Assembly: GCF_042662685.1 (NCBI RefSeq)
Contig: NZ_JBHSYO010000015.1
Span: 124,001 to 188,000 of the forward strand
Length of the DNA stretch: 64,000 nucleotides
Direction of reading: 5' to 3'
Source: Pseudobowmanella zhangzhouensis
GTDB taxonomy: Bacteria; Pseudomonadota; Gammaproteobacteria; Enterobacterales; Alteromonadaceae
Shown here: positions 51,037 through 59,243 of the stretch, piece by piece
Position numbering within the stretch: the stretch's first letter is position 1
How the letters are laid out: every line of letters starts with the position of its first letter
Notes under the pieces: model-generated
Told to the model about the DNA's origin: nothing
The model's input: only the letters and a program-made list of their open reading frames with translations
Databases searched by the model: none
Program-made: the position numbers and the translations under genes

Positions 51037-52229
51037 AATTATTGGATGGCCTGAATTGGGTACAGCGCTCAGTGATTGCCCAGCGCAATCGCAGCCTGCT
51101 CACCATAGGTGGATTTGCCATTGGCATCTGTGCGGTAACTTTGCTTGCCGCCGTGGGGGATAGCCTGCGCCAGTTTGTGTTAGATGAATTTACCCAGTTC
51201 GGTTCAAACATTATCGCCGCTACGCCGGGCAAATCCGATACGCTGGGGATCACCAGTATTTTGCGCACTAATCGCGCCCTGACCCTGGAAGACAGTGAGG
51301 CACTGGCACGCCTACCGGGCGTCGAGGCGGTTGTGCCCATCGTCGCCGGTACGGCACTGGTCAAGCAGCAAAGTTTATCGCGCGCTACCGACATCATGGG
51401 TGTGGGTGCCTTTGCCAACCAGGCGTGGAAGATGCAGGTCGCCAGTGGCCAGTTTCTGCCCGATGACGATCTGGCACGCCCGCGCAATTTTGCGGTGCTT
51501 GGCAGTAAACTGGCAGCGGCGTTATTTCCCGATAGCTCAGCTGTCGGCGCCACTGTCAGGATTGGCTCTCGCCGATTCCGCGTAGTCGGCGTAATGGCAC
51601 CCAAAGGCCAGTTCGTTGGCATGGATCTGGATGAGATGGCGTATATTCCGGCCGCGCTGGCGCTACAACTGTTTAACCGTGACTCCCTCATGGAAGTGGA
51701 TGTGGTTTACCGCGATGGCCAGAGCGCAGAAGCGATGCGTGAACGGGTCAAACAACGTCTGATTGCCCGCCACGGTAGTGAAGATTTCACCTTGATTAGT
51801 CAGGATCAGATGCTCAGCAGCCTGGATAATATTCTGCGTGTGGTGCGCCTTGCCGGTATGGCGATTGGAGCGATTTCTTTGCTGGTTGGGTCTGTCGGCA
51901 TCTACACCATTTTGACCATCAATCTGTCTGAGCGGCGCGCCGAAGTCGGTCTGCTGCGTGCGCTTGGTATTCATCAGACATTGCTGGTCAAATTGTTTCT
52001 CGGCGAAGCCCTGTTAATGGCACTGATTGGCGGCATTATCGGCTTGCTGGTGCTGGCCGCCGCGCAAGCGGCACTATGGCTGGCACTACCGCAATTACCC
52101 GCTTTATTCACGTTTACCAGCAGTTCACTGGGTCTTGGCGTTTCTCTGTTAGTTGGCCTCATTGCCGGCGCGCTACCCGCACTGCATGCGGCGAAATTAC
52201 CACCGATTGAGGCATTACGCGCCGAATAG
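51033..52229 (+). CDS. MacB-like FtsX-domain permease, second
   Basis: A 398-residue paralogue of the preceding permease, with the same layout: N-terminal helix (SLLTIGGFAIGICAVTLLA), periplasmic domain (about 60-255) and C-terminal FtsX helices. LSERRAEVGLLRALG and HAAKLPPIEALRAE match the family. Two permeases with one ATPase suggest a heterodimeric exporter. It ends 83 bases before lptM; no terminator is obvious. Confidence 0.88.
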   Translation: MKLLDGLNWVQRSVIAQRNRSLLTIGGFAIGICAVTLLAAVGDSLRQFVLDEFTQFGSNIIAATPGKSDTLGITSILRTNRALTLEDSEALARLPGVEAVVPIVAGTALVKQQSLSRATDIMGVGAFANQAWKMQVASGQFLPDDDLARPRNFAVLGSKLAAALFPDSSAVGATVRIGSRRFRVVGVMAPKGQFVGMDLDEMAYIPAALALQLFNRDSLMEVDVVYRDGQSAEAMRERVKQRLIARHGSEDFTLISQDQMLSSLDNILRVVRLAGMAIGAISLLVGSVGIYTILTINLSERRAEVGLLRALGIHQTLLVKLFLGEALLMALIGGIIGLLVLAAAQAALWLALPQLPALFTFTSSSLGLGVSLLVGLIAGALPALHAAKLPPIEALRAE

Positions 52230-52312
52230 GCGGCACGCTGCGTTACGGTGCTATTGAATAAATTAGTGTGAATGTCATTATTGCCGTACTTCACAGTAAT
52301 CTTGCAGATCAC

Positions 52313-52465
52313 ATGTCTAAATTTTTTCGTTTGATAAGTGCGTGCCTGCTGCTGGCAATATTGAGTGCCTGCGGTCAGAAAGGCCCCCTGTTCTTACCCG
52401 AGCCGCCGGCACAGAATCAGCCGACGCCGGAGCAAGCCCCCGACACGGATGAGGAGGGTAACTAA
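52313..52465 (+). CDS. lptM: LPS assembly lipoprotein LptM (YifL)
   Basis: A 50-residue lipoprotein. The lipobox LSAC follows a hydrophobic signal (ISACLLLAILSAC), and GQKGPLFLPEPP after the Cys is the hallmark of LptM. It aids disulfide maturation of LptD in the outer membrane. The gene lies directly before lysA (TAATG overlap), the standard place next to the lysA/dapF unit. Confidence 0.93.
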   Translation: MSKFFRLISACLLLAILSACGQKGPLFLPEPPAQNQPTPEQAPDTDEEGN

Positions 52466-53715
52466 TGGACTTTTTTACTTACCAGCAACAAGCACTACAC
52501 GCCGAATCCGTGCCGGTCAGCGATATCGTCACACAATACGGTACCCCCTGTTATATCTATTCCCGCGCCACTATCGAACGCCACTGGCATGCATTCGATC
52601 AGGCCGTTGGCGAACATCCCCACCTGATTTGTTACGCGGTCAAGGCCAACTCGAATCTGGGCGTACTGTCGGTGTTGGCGGCATTGGGATCAGGTTTTGA
52701 CATAGTCTCAGGTGGTGAACTGGCGCGCGTCATCGAAGCCGGTGGTGATGCCAGTAAAGTGGTGTTTTCCGGTGTCGGTAAAACCGAACAGGAAATCGCC
52801 TATGCGCTGCAACTGGGGATTAAATGCTTTAACGTGGAATCGATTCCGGAATTGGATCGTATCAATAAAGTAGCCGGCGAATGGGGCAAAGTCGCGCCCA
52901 TCTCACTGCGGATCAACCCGGATGTGGATGCGCAAACACACCCTTATATCTCCACCGGGCTCAAAGCGAATAAATTCGGCATTGCCTATGATCAGGCGCT
53001 GGATACCTATTTACGCGCCGCTACCCTGCCCAACTTAAAAATCGTGGGGATGGACTGCCATATTGGCTCGCAACTGACCACAGTTGCGCCATTTGTGGAT
53101 GCCCTCGACAGACTGCTGGCGCTGATCGACCAGTTAGCGCAGCACAATATCCATATCGAACATTTGGATGTGGGCGGCGGTCTGGGCGTGACTTATAAAG
53201 ACGAAACCCCACCGCACCCGGATGCCTATGCGAAAGCTATGGCCGCACGCCTGGATGGCCGTAGCCATCTGCAGCTGATCCTCGAACCGGGCCGGGCGAT
53301 TATGGCCAATGCCGGTATTCTGGTCAGTAAAGTCGAGTTTATTAAGCAGGGTGAAGAGAAAAACTTCGCGATTATCGACGCGGCAATGAATGACTTACTC
53401 CGTCCCGCTCTGTATTCGGCGTGGATGGATATTATCCCGGTTGAACAACATCAGGACCGGCCTGTTGCCAGTTACGATGTGGTTGGGCCTGTGTGTGAAA
53501 CCGGAGATTTTCTCGGTAAAGACCGGCAACTGGCAATCGCGGCTGGTGATCTCATCGCGGTGCGCAGCGCCGGTGCTTATGGTTTTAGCATGGCGTCAAA
53601 CTACAACAGCCGCTGTCGCGCGGCGGAAATAATGGTCGATGGCGAGCGTACGATTCTGGTGCGCGAACGGGAAAAATTACAAGAGTTGTGGAAAGGCGAG
53701 CATAAAGTCTCGTAA
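52465..53715 (+). CDS. lysA: Diaminopimelate decarboxylase LysA
   Basis: A 416-residue PLP enzyme that forms lysine from meso-diaminopimelate. YAVKANSNLGVL holds the PLP lysine, CHIGSQL and VGGGLGVTY bind the phosphate, and GPVCETGDFLG carries the catalytic Cys. The unit lptM-lysA-dapF is the classic gammaproteobacterial order. The decarboxylase at 12496-13731 is a paralogue with a different role. Confidence 0.97.
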   Translation: MDFFTYQQQALHAESVPVSDIVTQYGTPCYIYSRATIERHWHAFDQAVGEHPHLICYAVKANSNLGVLSVLAALGSGFDIVSGGELARVIEAGGDASKVVFSGVGKTEQEIAYALQLGIKCFNVESIPELDRINKVAGEWGKVAPISLRINPDVDAQTHPYISTGLKANKFGIAYDQALDTYLRAATLPNLKIVGMDCHIGSQLTTVAPFVDALDRLLALIDQLAQHNIHIEHLDVGGGLGVTYKDETPPHPDAYAKAMAARLDGRSHLQLILEPGRAIMANAGILVSKVEFIKQGEEKNFAIIDAAMNDLLRPALYSAWMDIIPVEQHQDRPVASYDVVGPVCETGDFLGKDRQLAIAAGDLIAVRSAGAYGFSMASNYNSRCRAAEIMVDGERTILVREREKLQELWKGEHKVS

Positions 53716-53750
53716 ACTGCACCAAGTAGCTGTTTTTTAATCAAATAACC

Positions 53751-54581
53751 ATGCAGATACAATTTTCTAAAATGCACGGTCTGGGTAACGACTTTATGGT
53801 CGTTGATAACGTGACTCAGAATGCATTTTTTACCAAAGAAAAAATCCGTCAGTTGGCGGATCGTAACTTTGGCATTGGCTTCGACCAGCTGTTGGTGGTC
53901 GAACCGCCTTATGATCCGGATCAGGACTTCCATTACCGCATTTTCAATGCCGATGGCAGTGAAGTCTCCCAGTGCGGCAATGGTGCGCGCTGTTTCGCGC
54001 GTTTTGTGAAAATGAAAGGCCTGACCAATCGCAACAAAATTGTTGTCAGCACCCGTGCCGGCAAAATGGTGTTGTATCTGGAAAAAGACGGCAATGTCAC
54101 CGTCAACATGGGCAAACCCCAGTTTGAACCGGCGCAGATCCCGCTAAAAGCCACCAAAGAGGAAGGCACCTATATTATCCGCGCCGGTGAAAACACCGTG
54201 CTGTGCGGCGCGGTGTCTATGGGTAATCCCCATTGCGTCACCACGGTGGAAGACGTGGATAGCGCTCCGGTTGAAACACTTGGGCCACTATTGGAACGTC
54301 ATGAACGGTTTCCGGAAGGGGTCAATGTGGGCTTTATGCAAATTATCTCACCGGAGCACGTCAAGTTACGCGTATTCGAACGCGGTGCAGGCGAAACCCT
54401 GGCCTGTGGCAGTGGCGCCTGTGCAGCCGTGGTAGTTGGCCAGTTACAGGGTAAATTAGGCAAAGATGTCAGAGTCGATTTACCCGGTGGCAGCTTAAAA
54501 GTTCGTTGGCAAGGACGCGATCAGGTGGTAAAAATGACCGGTCCAGCCGAACATGTGTATGACGGAACAATAACGCTATGA
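53751..54581 (+). CDS. dapF: Diaminopimelate epimerase DapF
   Basis: A 276-residue racemase-fold enzyme. CGNGARCFARF and ETLACGSGACAAVV carry the two catalytic cysteines. It converts LL- to meso-diaminopimelate for peptidoglycan and lysine. The start MQIQFSKMHGLGNDFMVVD is typical. Its stop overlaps the next gene (ATGA). Confidence 0.97.
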   Translation: MQIQFSKMHGLGNDFMVVDNVTQNAFFTKEKIRQLADRNFGIGFDQLLVVEPPYDPDQDFHYRIFNADGSEVSQCGNGARCFARFVKMKGLTNRNKIVVSTRAGKMVLYLEKDGNVTVNMGKPQFEPAQIPLKATKEEGTYIIRAGENTVLCGAVSMGNPHCVTTVEDVDSAPVETLGPLLERHERFPEGVNVGFMQIISPEHVKLRVFERGAGETLACGSGACAAVVVGQLQGKLGKDVRVDLPGGSLKVRWQGRDQVVKMTGPAEHVYDGTITL

Positions 54582-55273
54582 GCGAAACACAAAGAATGGA
54601 AAGCGCTAAATCGAACCTTGCCGAGCAGTTGCTGGAAGAGCCACTGACTGATGAGCAAGTGTTCGAGTTCTTAGGCGCTAACCCTGATTTCTTTGTCCGT
54701 TATCCCCATGTTTTGCCGCAACTACGTATTCCCCATCAGCAAAAAGGCAGCGTATCGCTGGTCGAACGTCAGGCCGAACAGATGCGCGAGCGTGTGCGCA
54801 TACTGCAAAGCCAAATCGCTGATTTAATTGATATTGCCAAGCAAAACGAACGTATCTATCGCATTTATGCCGATCTGAATCTGCGCCTGTATAGTTGTCG
54901 CTGTATTCAGGACGTACAAGATGCTTTGAACGATATTTTGCTCAGCCAGCTGGATTTAACCGAAGTGTCCATACGTCTGTTCGGGTTCGATAACGACTTA
55001 CCGGAAACCAGCAAACGTCACTTTCTGAAAAAACGCTTTAATGACAATATTTTCTACCTCGGCCGTCTCAATCATGCCGAGACCAATATGTTATTCAATA
55101 AACCCGGCGTGCAATCCGTTGCCATGATGCTGATTGGCGAGCGCGGCGAAATGGGTTTACTGGCGGTCGGCAGCGAGGCCCCGCATCATTTCCACCCCGG
55201 CATGGATACCCTGTTATTTACTCAGTTGCAGAAATTCCTCACCCTGATTATTCCGCAACTGGCTGAATACTAA
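54578..55273 (+). CDS. DUF484 family protein (YigA-like)
   Basis: A 231-residue cytoplasmic protein with a GAF-like fold. FLGANPDFFVRYPHVLPQLRIP near the N-terminus is the DUF484 signature, followed by a coiled-coil (residues 50-95) and a GAF-like domain. It has no known catalytic role. It is always found between dapF and xerC and is linked to xerC by a TAATG overlap. Confidence 0.9.
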   Translation: MSETQRMESAKSNLAEQLLEEPLTDEQVFEFLGANPDFFVRYPHVLPQLRIPHQQKGSVSLVERQAEQMRERVRILQSQIADLIDIAKQNERIYRIYADLNLRLYSCRCIQDVQDALNDILLSQLDLTEVSIRLFGFDNDLPETSKRHFLKKRFNDNIFYLGRLNHAETNMLFNKPGVQSVAMMLIGERGEMGLLAVGSEAPHHFHPGMDTLLFTQLQKFLTLIIPQLAEY

Positions 55274-56172
55274 TGACGACCACTGCGCCTGTTCTGCTGG
55301 CGCAGTTCCTTGATTGGCTCAAATACGAACGCGCCCTCGCACCGCTTACACGCAAGGCTTACCAGCGCCAATTAACTGAGGTATTGGACTTTCTCGCGCT
55401 GGAGGATCTCAGCCACCTGTCCACTCAGGACATTCGCAATGTACTCAATCGTGCCCGCCGTGATGGCCTCAGCCCCCGCAGCATCAGCTTGCGTCTATCA
55501 GCGTTGCGCACCTTCTGCGGCTATCTGGTCAGCAAAGGGGTGCTGAGCCAGAATCCGGCCAAAAATATCAGCGCCCCCAAGCAAAACAAGCCGTTACCGA
55601 AACAATTAAACGTGGATGAAACCACCCGTTTACTGGACTTTCAGCCGGACGATATCTTGGATACACGAGACCGGGCGATGCTGGAACTGATGTACGGCTG
55701 TGGGCTGCGCCTGGCGGAAGCCTGTCAGCTTAATTGTCAGGATCTGGCGCAGGATTTGTCCGAACTCAGGGTAACTGGTAAAGGCAGTAAACAGCGTTTG
55801 CTACCCATTGGCCGCAAGGCCCGCGATGCCCTCAATGCCTGGTTGAAAGTGCGCGCCCATCTGGCACCGGAGGAAGAGCCGGCGCTGTTTGTCAGCAAGC
55901 TGGCACGACGTATTTCTCATCGCCAGATCGCCAACCGTTTGCAACAGCGCGCCCAGCGACAGGGTCTCAATCAACCGCTCAATCCTCATAAATTGCGCCA
56001 CTCCTTCGCAACACACGTGCTGGAGTCATCCGGCGATCTGCGCGCGGTGCAGGAGTTGCTCGGCCACGCCAATTTATCCACCACTCAGGTGTATACCCAT
56101 CTGGATTTTCAGCATCTGGCGAAGGTATATGATGCGGCGCATCCCAGAGCGCGCAAAGGCAACAAATCATGA
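55273..56172 (+). CDS. xerC: Tyrosine recombinase XerC
   Basis: A 299-residue site-specific recombinase. The N-terminal SAM-like domain is followed by a catalytic domain with Arg in GCGLRLAEA, HKLRHSFATH (His-x-x-Arg), LGHANLSTTQVYTH (His and Tyr nucleophile). It resolves chromosome dimers at dif with XerD. Its stop overlaps the yigB start (ATGA). Confidence 0.96.
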   Translation: MTTTAPVLLAQFLDWLKYERALAPLTRKAYQRQLTEVLDFLALEDLSHLSTQDIRNVLNRARRDGLSPRSISLRLSALRTFCGYLVSKGVLSQNPAKNISAPKQNKPLPKQLNVDETTRLLDFQPDDILDTRDRAMLELMYGCGLRLAEACQLNCQDLAQDLSELRVTGKGSKQRLLPIGRKARDALNAWLKVRAHLAPEEEPALFVSKLARRISHRQIANRLQQRAQRQGLNQPLNPHKLRHSFATHVLESSGDLRAVQELLGHANLSTTQVYTHLDFQHLAKVYDAAHPRARKGNKS

Positions 56173-56885
56173 TTTTTTATCGGCGTTTGCAACCGGTTAA
56201 AGCCCTTAGCTTTGATTTGGATGACACCCTGTATGACAACCGCCCAATTATTCTTGCCGCTGAACAGGCCCAGTTAGATTTTTTGTTTGCGCAGTTTCCT
56301 GCAACCCAGGCGCTGGGGCGAAGTGGTTGGTTGGCCTGTAAGCTCGACGTTGCACAGCAAACCCCGGCGCTACGTCATGACGTAGAATTGTGGCGCAAAC
56401 AAACCCTTGCCGCCTATCTGCACCAGGCTGGCTATTCTCCCACCGAATGTCAGAGAGGTGTTCAGGATGGCTTTGCAACCTTTGCAGATGCACGCAGTAA
56501 TTTTATGGTCAGTGACGAAGTACGAGGGATTTTGGCAACGCTCGCCGCGGCCGTGCCATTGGTTGCGTTAACCAATGGTAATGTGGATCTGACACGGATC
56601 GGCATCGCCGACTATTTTCACCATGTGTACCATGCCAGTGTGGATTTGCCGGCTAAACCGGCCAACGCGATGTTTTTAACCGCGCAACACAATCTGGGGC
56701 TGGCAGGCCAGCAGATTCTGCATATTGGCGATTGTTTAACAAATGATGTGTTTGGTGCCATCTCCGCTGGCTGGCAAAGCGGCTATCTGGTGCATGGTCA
56801 GCAACCGGATTTGAACGCCAACCGTCCTCGCGTGTTGCCCCATGTGCAGCTGAGCGAGCTGGCCCAGCTGCAGGCATTGGTTTAA
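56169..56885 (+). CDS. yigB: HAD hydrolase YigB
   Basis: A 238-residue HAD-superfamily phosphatase. SFDLDDTLYDNRP is motif I (DxD), VALTNGNVDL motif II, and HIGDCLTNDVFGAISAGW motif III/IV. E. coli YigB dephosphorylates 5-amino-6-(5-phosphoribitylamino)uracil in riboflavin synthesis and FMN. It ends with a 4-base overlap with the convergent hslO stop. Confidence 0.93.
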   Translation: MIFYRRLQPVKALSFDLDDTLYDNRPIILAAEQAQLDFLFAQFPATQALGRSGWLACKLDVAQQTPALRHDVELWRKQTLAAYLHQAGYSPTECQRGVQDGFATFADARSNFMVSDEVRGILATLAAAVPLVALTNGNVDLTRIGIADYFHHVYHASVDLPAKPANAMFLTAQHNLGLAGQQILHIGDCLTNDVFGAISAGWQSGYLVHGQQPDLNANRPRVLPHVQLSELAQLQALV

Positions 56886-57757
56886 TTACTGGTTGGCTCG
56901 CTGGCCGAATAGCTACCCGAGTGGATGGCTTCTACGTCAATCGCGTCGAAGCGATAGCTGGTGTTGCAGTACTGGCATTTAATTGCCACGTCACCTTCTT
57001 CGGCAACAATACCCAGTAACTCTTCCTTAGGTACGTTAATCAACGCCGCAGCACTGCGCTCCTTGCTGCAACTGCACTTAAACTGCAGCGTGACCGGATC
57101 ATAGACCTCAACTTCTTCTTCATGATACAGGCGGTGCAAGACGTCCAGCGGTGCCAGATCGAACAACTCTTCGGCCTTGACCGTGGCGGTCAGATGGGCC
57201 AGATGATCAAATTGCTCGGCACTGCCCTGACCGGCTGGTAACGCCTGTATTAACATGCCACCGGTGGCAGGTTTATCACCAAGGCGGGTATGCAGCACCA
57301 CGCGGGTAGGCAACTGTTCCGACTGACTGAAATACCCTTCCAGACACGCGGCAAGGCTCGGTTGGTCCAGCGCCACGATACCCTGATAGCGTTCACCCTG
57401 CTTAGGTGTAATGGTGATAGCCATGATGCCGTTTTGGAAAAGGGTTTTAAAATCATACTCACCCACTTCGCCTTCCCAGCGTGCCACACCGCGTAATTCC
57501 TGATTTTCAGTGCCATTGACCACGGCGTATTTAATCGGGCCTTCGCTTTGAATTTGTACTGCGATGTCACCTTCGAACTTTAAGGTAGCGGTGAGTAACG
57601 AGGTCGCCGCCATCAGCTCGCCCAACAATTGCTGCACCGCATGTGGATACTCGTGGGTCGCCAAAATATGCTGAAAGCTGTCCTGCACACGGACTAATTC
57701 ACCTCGCACATCGGCTTGTTTAAATAGATATCGATAGAGTTGATCGTAGGCACTCAT
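56882..57757 (-). CDS. hslO: Redox-regulated chaperone Hsp33 (HslO)
   Basis: A 291-residue chaperone. FKCSCSKERS and IKCQYCN give the CxC and CxxC zinc site that acts as a redox switch; oxidation opens the site and activates holding of unfolded proteins. The N-terminal substrate-binding domain has AVVNGTENQELRGVAR. It is followed upstream on the same strand by hslR, 19 bases away. Confidence 0.95.
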   Translation of the reverse strand: MSAYDQLYRYLFKQADVRGELVRVQDSFQHILATHEYPHAVQQLLGELMAATSLLTATLKFEGDIAVQIQSEGPIKYAVVNGTENQELRGVARWEGEVGEYDFKTLFQNGIMAITITPKQGERYQGIVALDQPSLAACLEGYFSQSEQLPTRVVLHTRLGDKPATGGMLIQALPAGQGSAEQFDHLAHLTATVKAEELFDLAPLDVLHRLYHEEEVEVYDPVTLQFKCSCSKERSAAALINVPKEELLGIVAEEGDVAIKCQYCNTSYRFDAIDVEAIHSGSYSASEPTSN

Positions 57758-57776
57758 AGGTTGTAATAAATCCTGC

Positions 57777-58187
57777 TTAATCTGTATGTTTTAACTGAAT
57801 AATTTGTCGGCGCTGTTTCTTATCCGGACGCGAATCCGGGCGTGGACTGTGCAGTGCATTAATTTTACGTGCCGCCGCATTGGCTTCACGTTTAGCGATA
57901 CTTTCGGCGCTTTCGGCATAGAGCTCCTGCGCCAGCGGTGCCGATAAACGCTTTTCACTAAGCGCCAACACCGTCACCTGCTTTTGGTCTTGTCCCTGAG
58001 GAATCACCAGCTTTGCCCCGGTCTCAACAATCTTACCCGGTTTGCAACGCTGGCCGTTGTATTCGACTTTGCCACCGGCGACCATATCGCGGGCGATGGC
58101 GCGGGTTTTGAAAAATCGCGCCGCCCATAGCCATTTATCCAGCCTGACTTTCAACGCTTCTGCTTGTTTACTGCTCATTTCAGCCAT
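57777..58187 (-). CDS. hslR: Ribosome-associated heat shock protein Hsp15 (HslR)
   Basis: A 136-residue S4-domain RNA-binding protein. VRLDKWLWAARFFKTRAIARDMV is the S4 start and GGKVEYNGQRCKPGK its core; the C-terminus is basic (RPDSRPDKKQRRQ). Hsp15 binds stalled 50S subunits with peptidyl-tRNA. The pair hslR-hslO is the usual gammaproteobacterial arrangement. ATG 58178 is an alternative start. Confidence 0.93.
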   Translation of the reverse strand: MAEMSSKQAEALKVRLDKWLWAARFFKTRAIARDMVAGGKVEYNGQRCKPGKIVETGAKLVIPQGQDQKQVTVLALSEKRLSAPLAQELYAESAESIAKREANAAARKINALHSPRPDSRPDKKQRRQIIQLKHTD

Positions 58188-58303
58188 TTTTTGTGTGAAT
58201 TTTGCTCAAACTGTGACAATTGAATGATATTGCCCGCTTACCCTTGTCGCTGCGGTGCTGCCCATATATCATGGGTCGGATAATAAGAATTTAACATTCC
58301 CGA

Positions 58304-59233
58304 ATGAATTATACCTTTAGCAAGGCCAGCCACCAACTCCAACACCTGAATCGTTACCTGCCCGGTGCGGTTGTGGTGCTGTTGTCTGTCTACTTGCTGC
58401 ATTTTGCGGCCGAGCTTACCTGGCGCCTGATGCCCGCCCCCAGCGAGCAGACAATGCCAACCCCAATTGCCGACCCTGTCAGTAAAACGCCCTCCGGCAG
58501 CAAGGTCGATCTGCGAAAATTACAAGCACTCAAACTGTTTGGCGAGGCCGGCGCAGCGCCTGCGGTGCAACAACCTGTGGTACAGGACGCGCCTGAAACC
58601 AATTTAAACCTAACGCTAGCCGGTGTGGTGGCGAGTTCCGAGCAGGAACGTGGCGCAGCCATCGTTGAAAACCGCGGGCAACAAAATACCTATGGCATTG
58701 GCGATAAGATTGACGGCACCAATGTCACTGTGGCTGAAATACATGCCGATCGCATCCTGATTAAAAATGGCGCGCGCACCGAAACTCTGATGCTGGATGG
58801 CATTGATTTTCAACAAAAAAACCCGCAACGCGTAAATGTCAGCACCCCGGTTATCAGCCGCCCGGTGATAGGTAACCGTGAGGCGTCAGTGCGCGAACTG
58901 GCCGATGCACGCCGCGAATTAACTGAACAACCGGCCAATTTCACCGATTTTATTAATGTTTCACCCCAGGCAGACAATGACGGTAATCCAGTCGGATATC
59001 GTGTGTCGGCGGGCAAAAAGCCGGCGCTATTCCGCGCCACCGGCTTACAGAGTGAGGATATCGTTACCGAAATCAACGGTATGGATCTCACCGACCCTCA
59101 GCAAGCTATGGAAGCCATGGCGGCGCTGAAAACCGAAACTTCATTGCAACTAACCGTGTTGCGTGAGGGTCAACTGGAAACTGTTTTTATCGATCTTCCC
59201 GGTGAGGAAGATGAAGACGCTGAGCGTCAGTAA
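58304..59233 (+). CDS. gspC: Type II secretion protein GspC
   Basis: A 309-residue inner-membrane protein with one N-terminal helix (GAVVVLLSVYLLHFAA), a homology region (LNLTLAGVVASSEQERGAAIVE, about residues 100-170) that contacts GspD, and a C-terminal PDZ domain (PALFRATGLQSEDIVTEI). It connects the platform to the secretin. It heads the gsp operon and diverges from hslR across 116 bases. The gene ends 10 bases before gspD. Confidence 0.92.
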   Translation: MNYTFSKASHQLQHLNRYLPGAVVVLLSVYLLHFAAELTWRLMPAPSEQTMPTPIADPVSKTPSGSKVDLRKLQALKLFGEAGAAPAVQQPVVQDAPETNLNLTLAGVVASSEQERGAAIVENRGQQNTYGIGDKIDGTNVTVAEIHADRILIKNGARTETLMLDGIDFQQKNPQRVNVSTPVISRPVIGNREASVRELADARRELTEQPANFTDFINVSPQADNDGNPVGYRVSAGKKPALFRATGLQSEDIVTEINGMDLTDPQQAMEAMAALKTETSLQLTVLREGQLETVFIDLPGEEDEDAERQ

Positions 59234-59243
59234 AGGAAGGTCT

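Noticed and set aside
50975..51691. A long minus-strand open frame within the second permease gene
   Set aside because: It mirrors a real FtsX-type gene, has a low-complexity composition and no recognisable motif.
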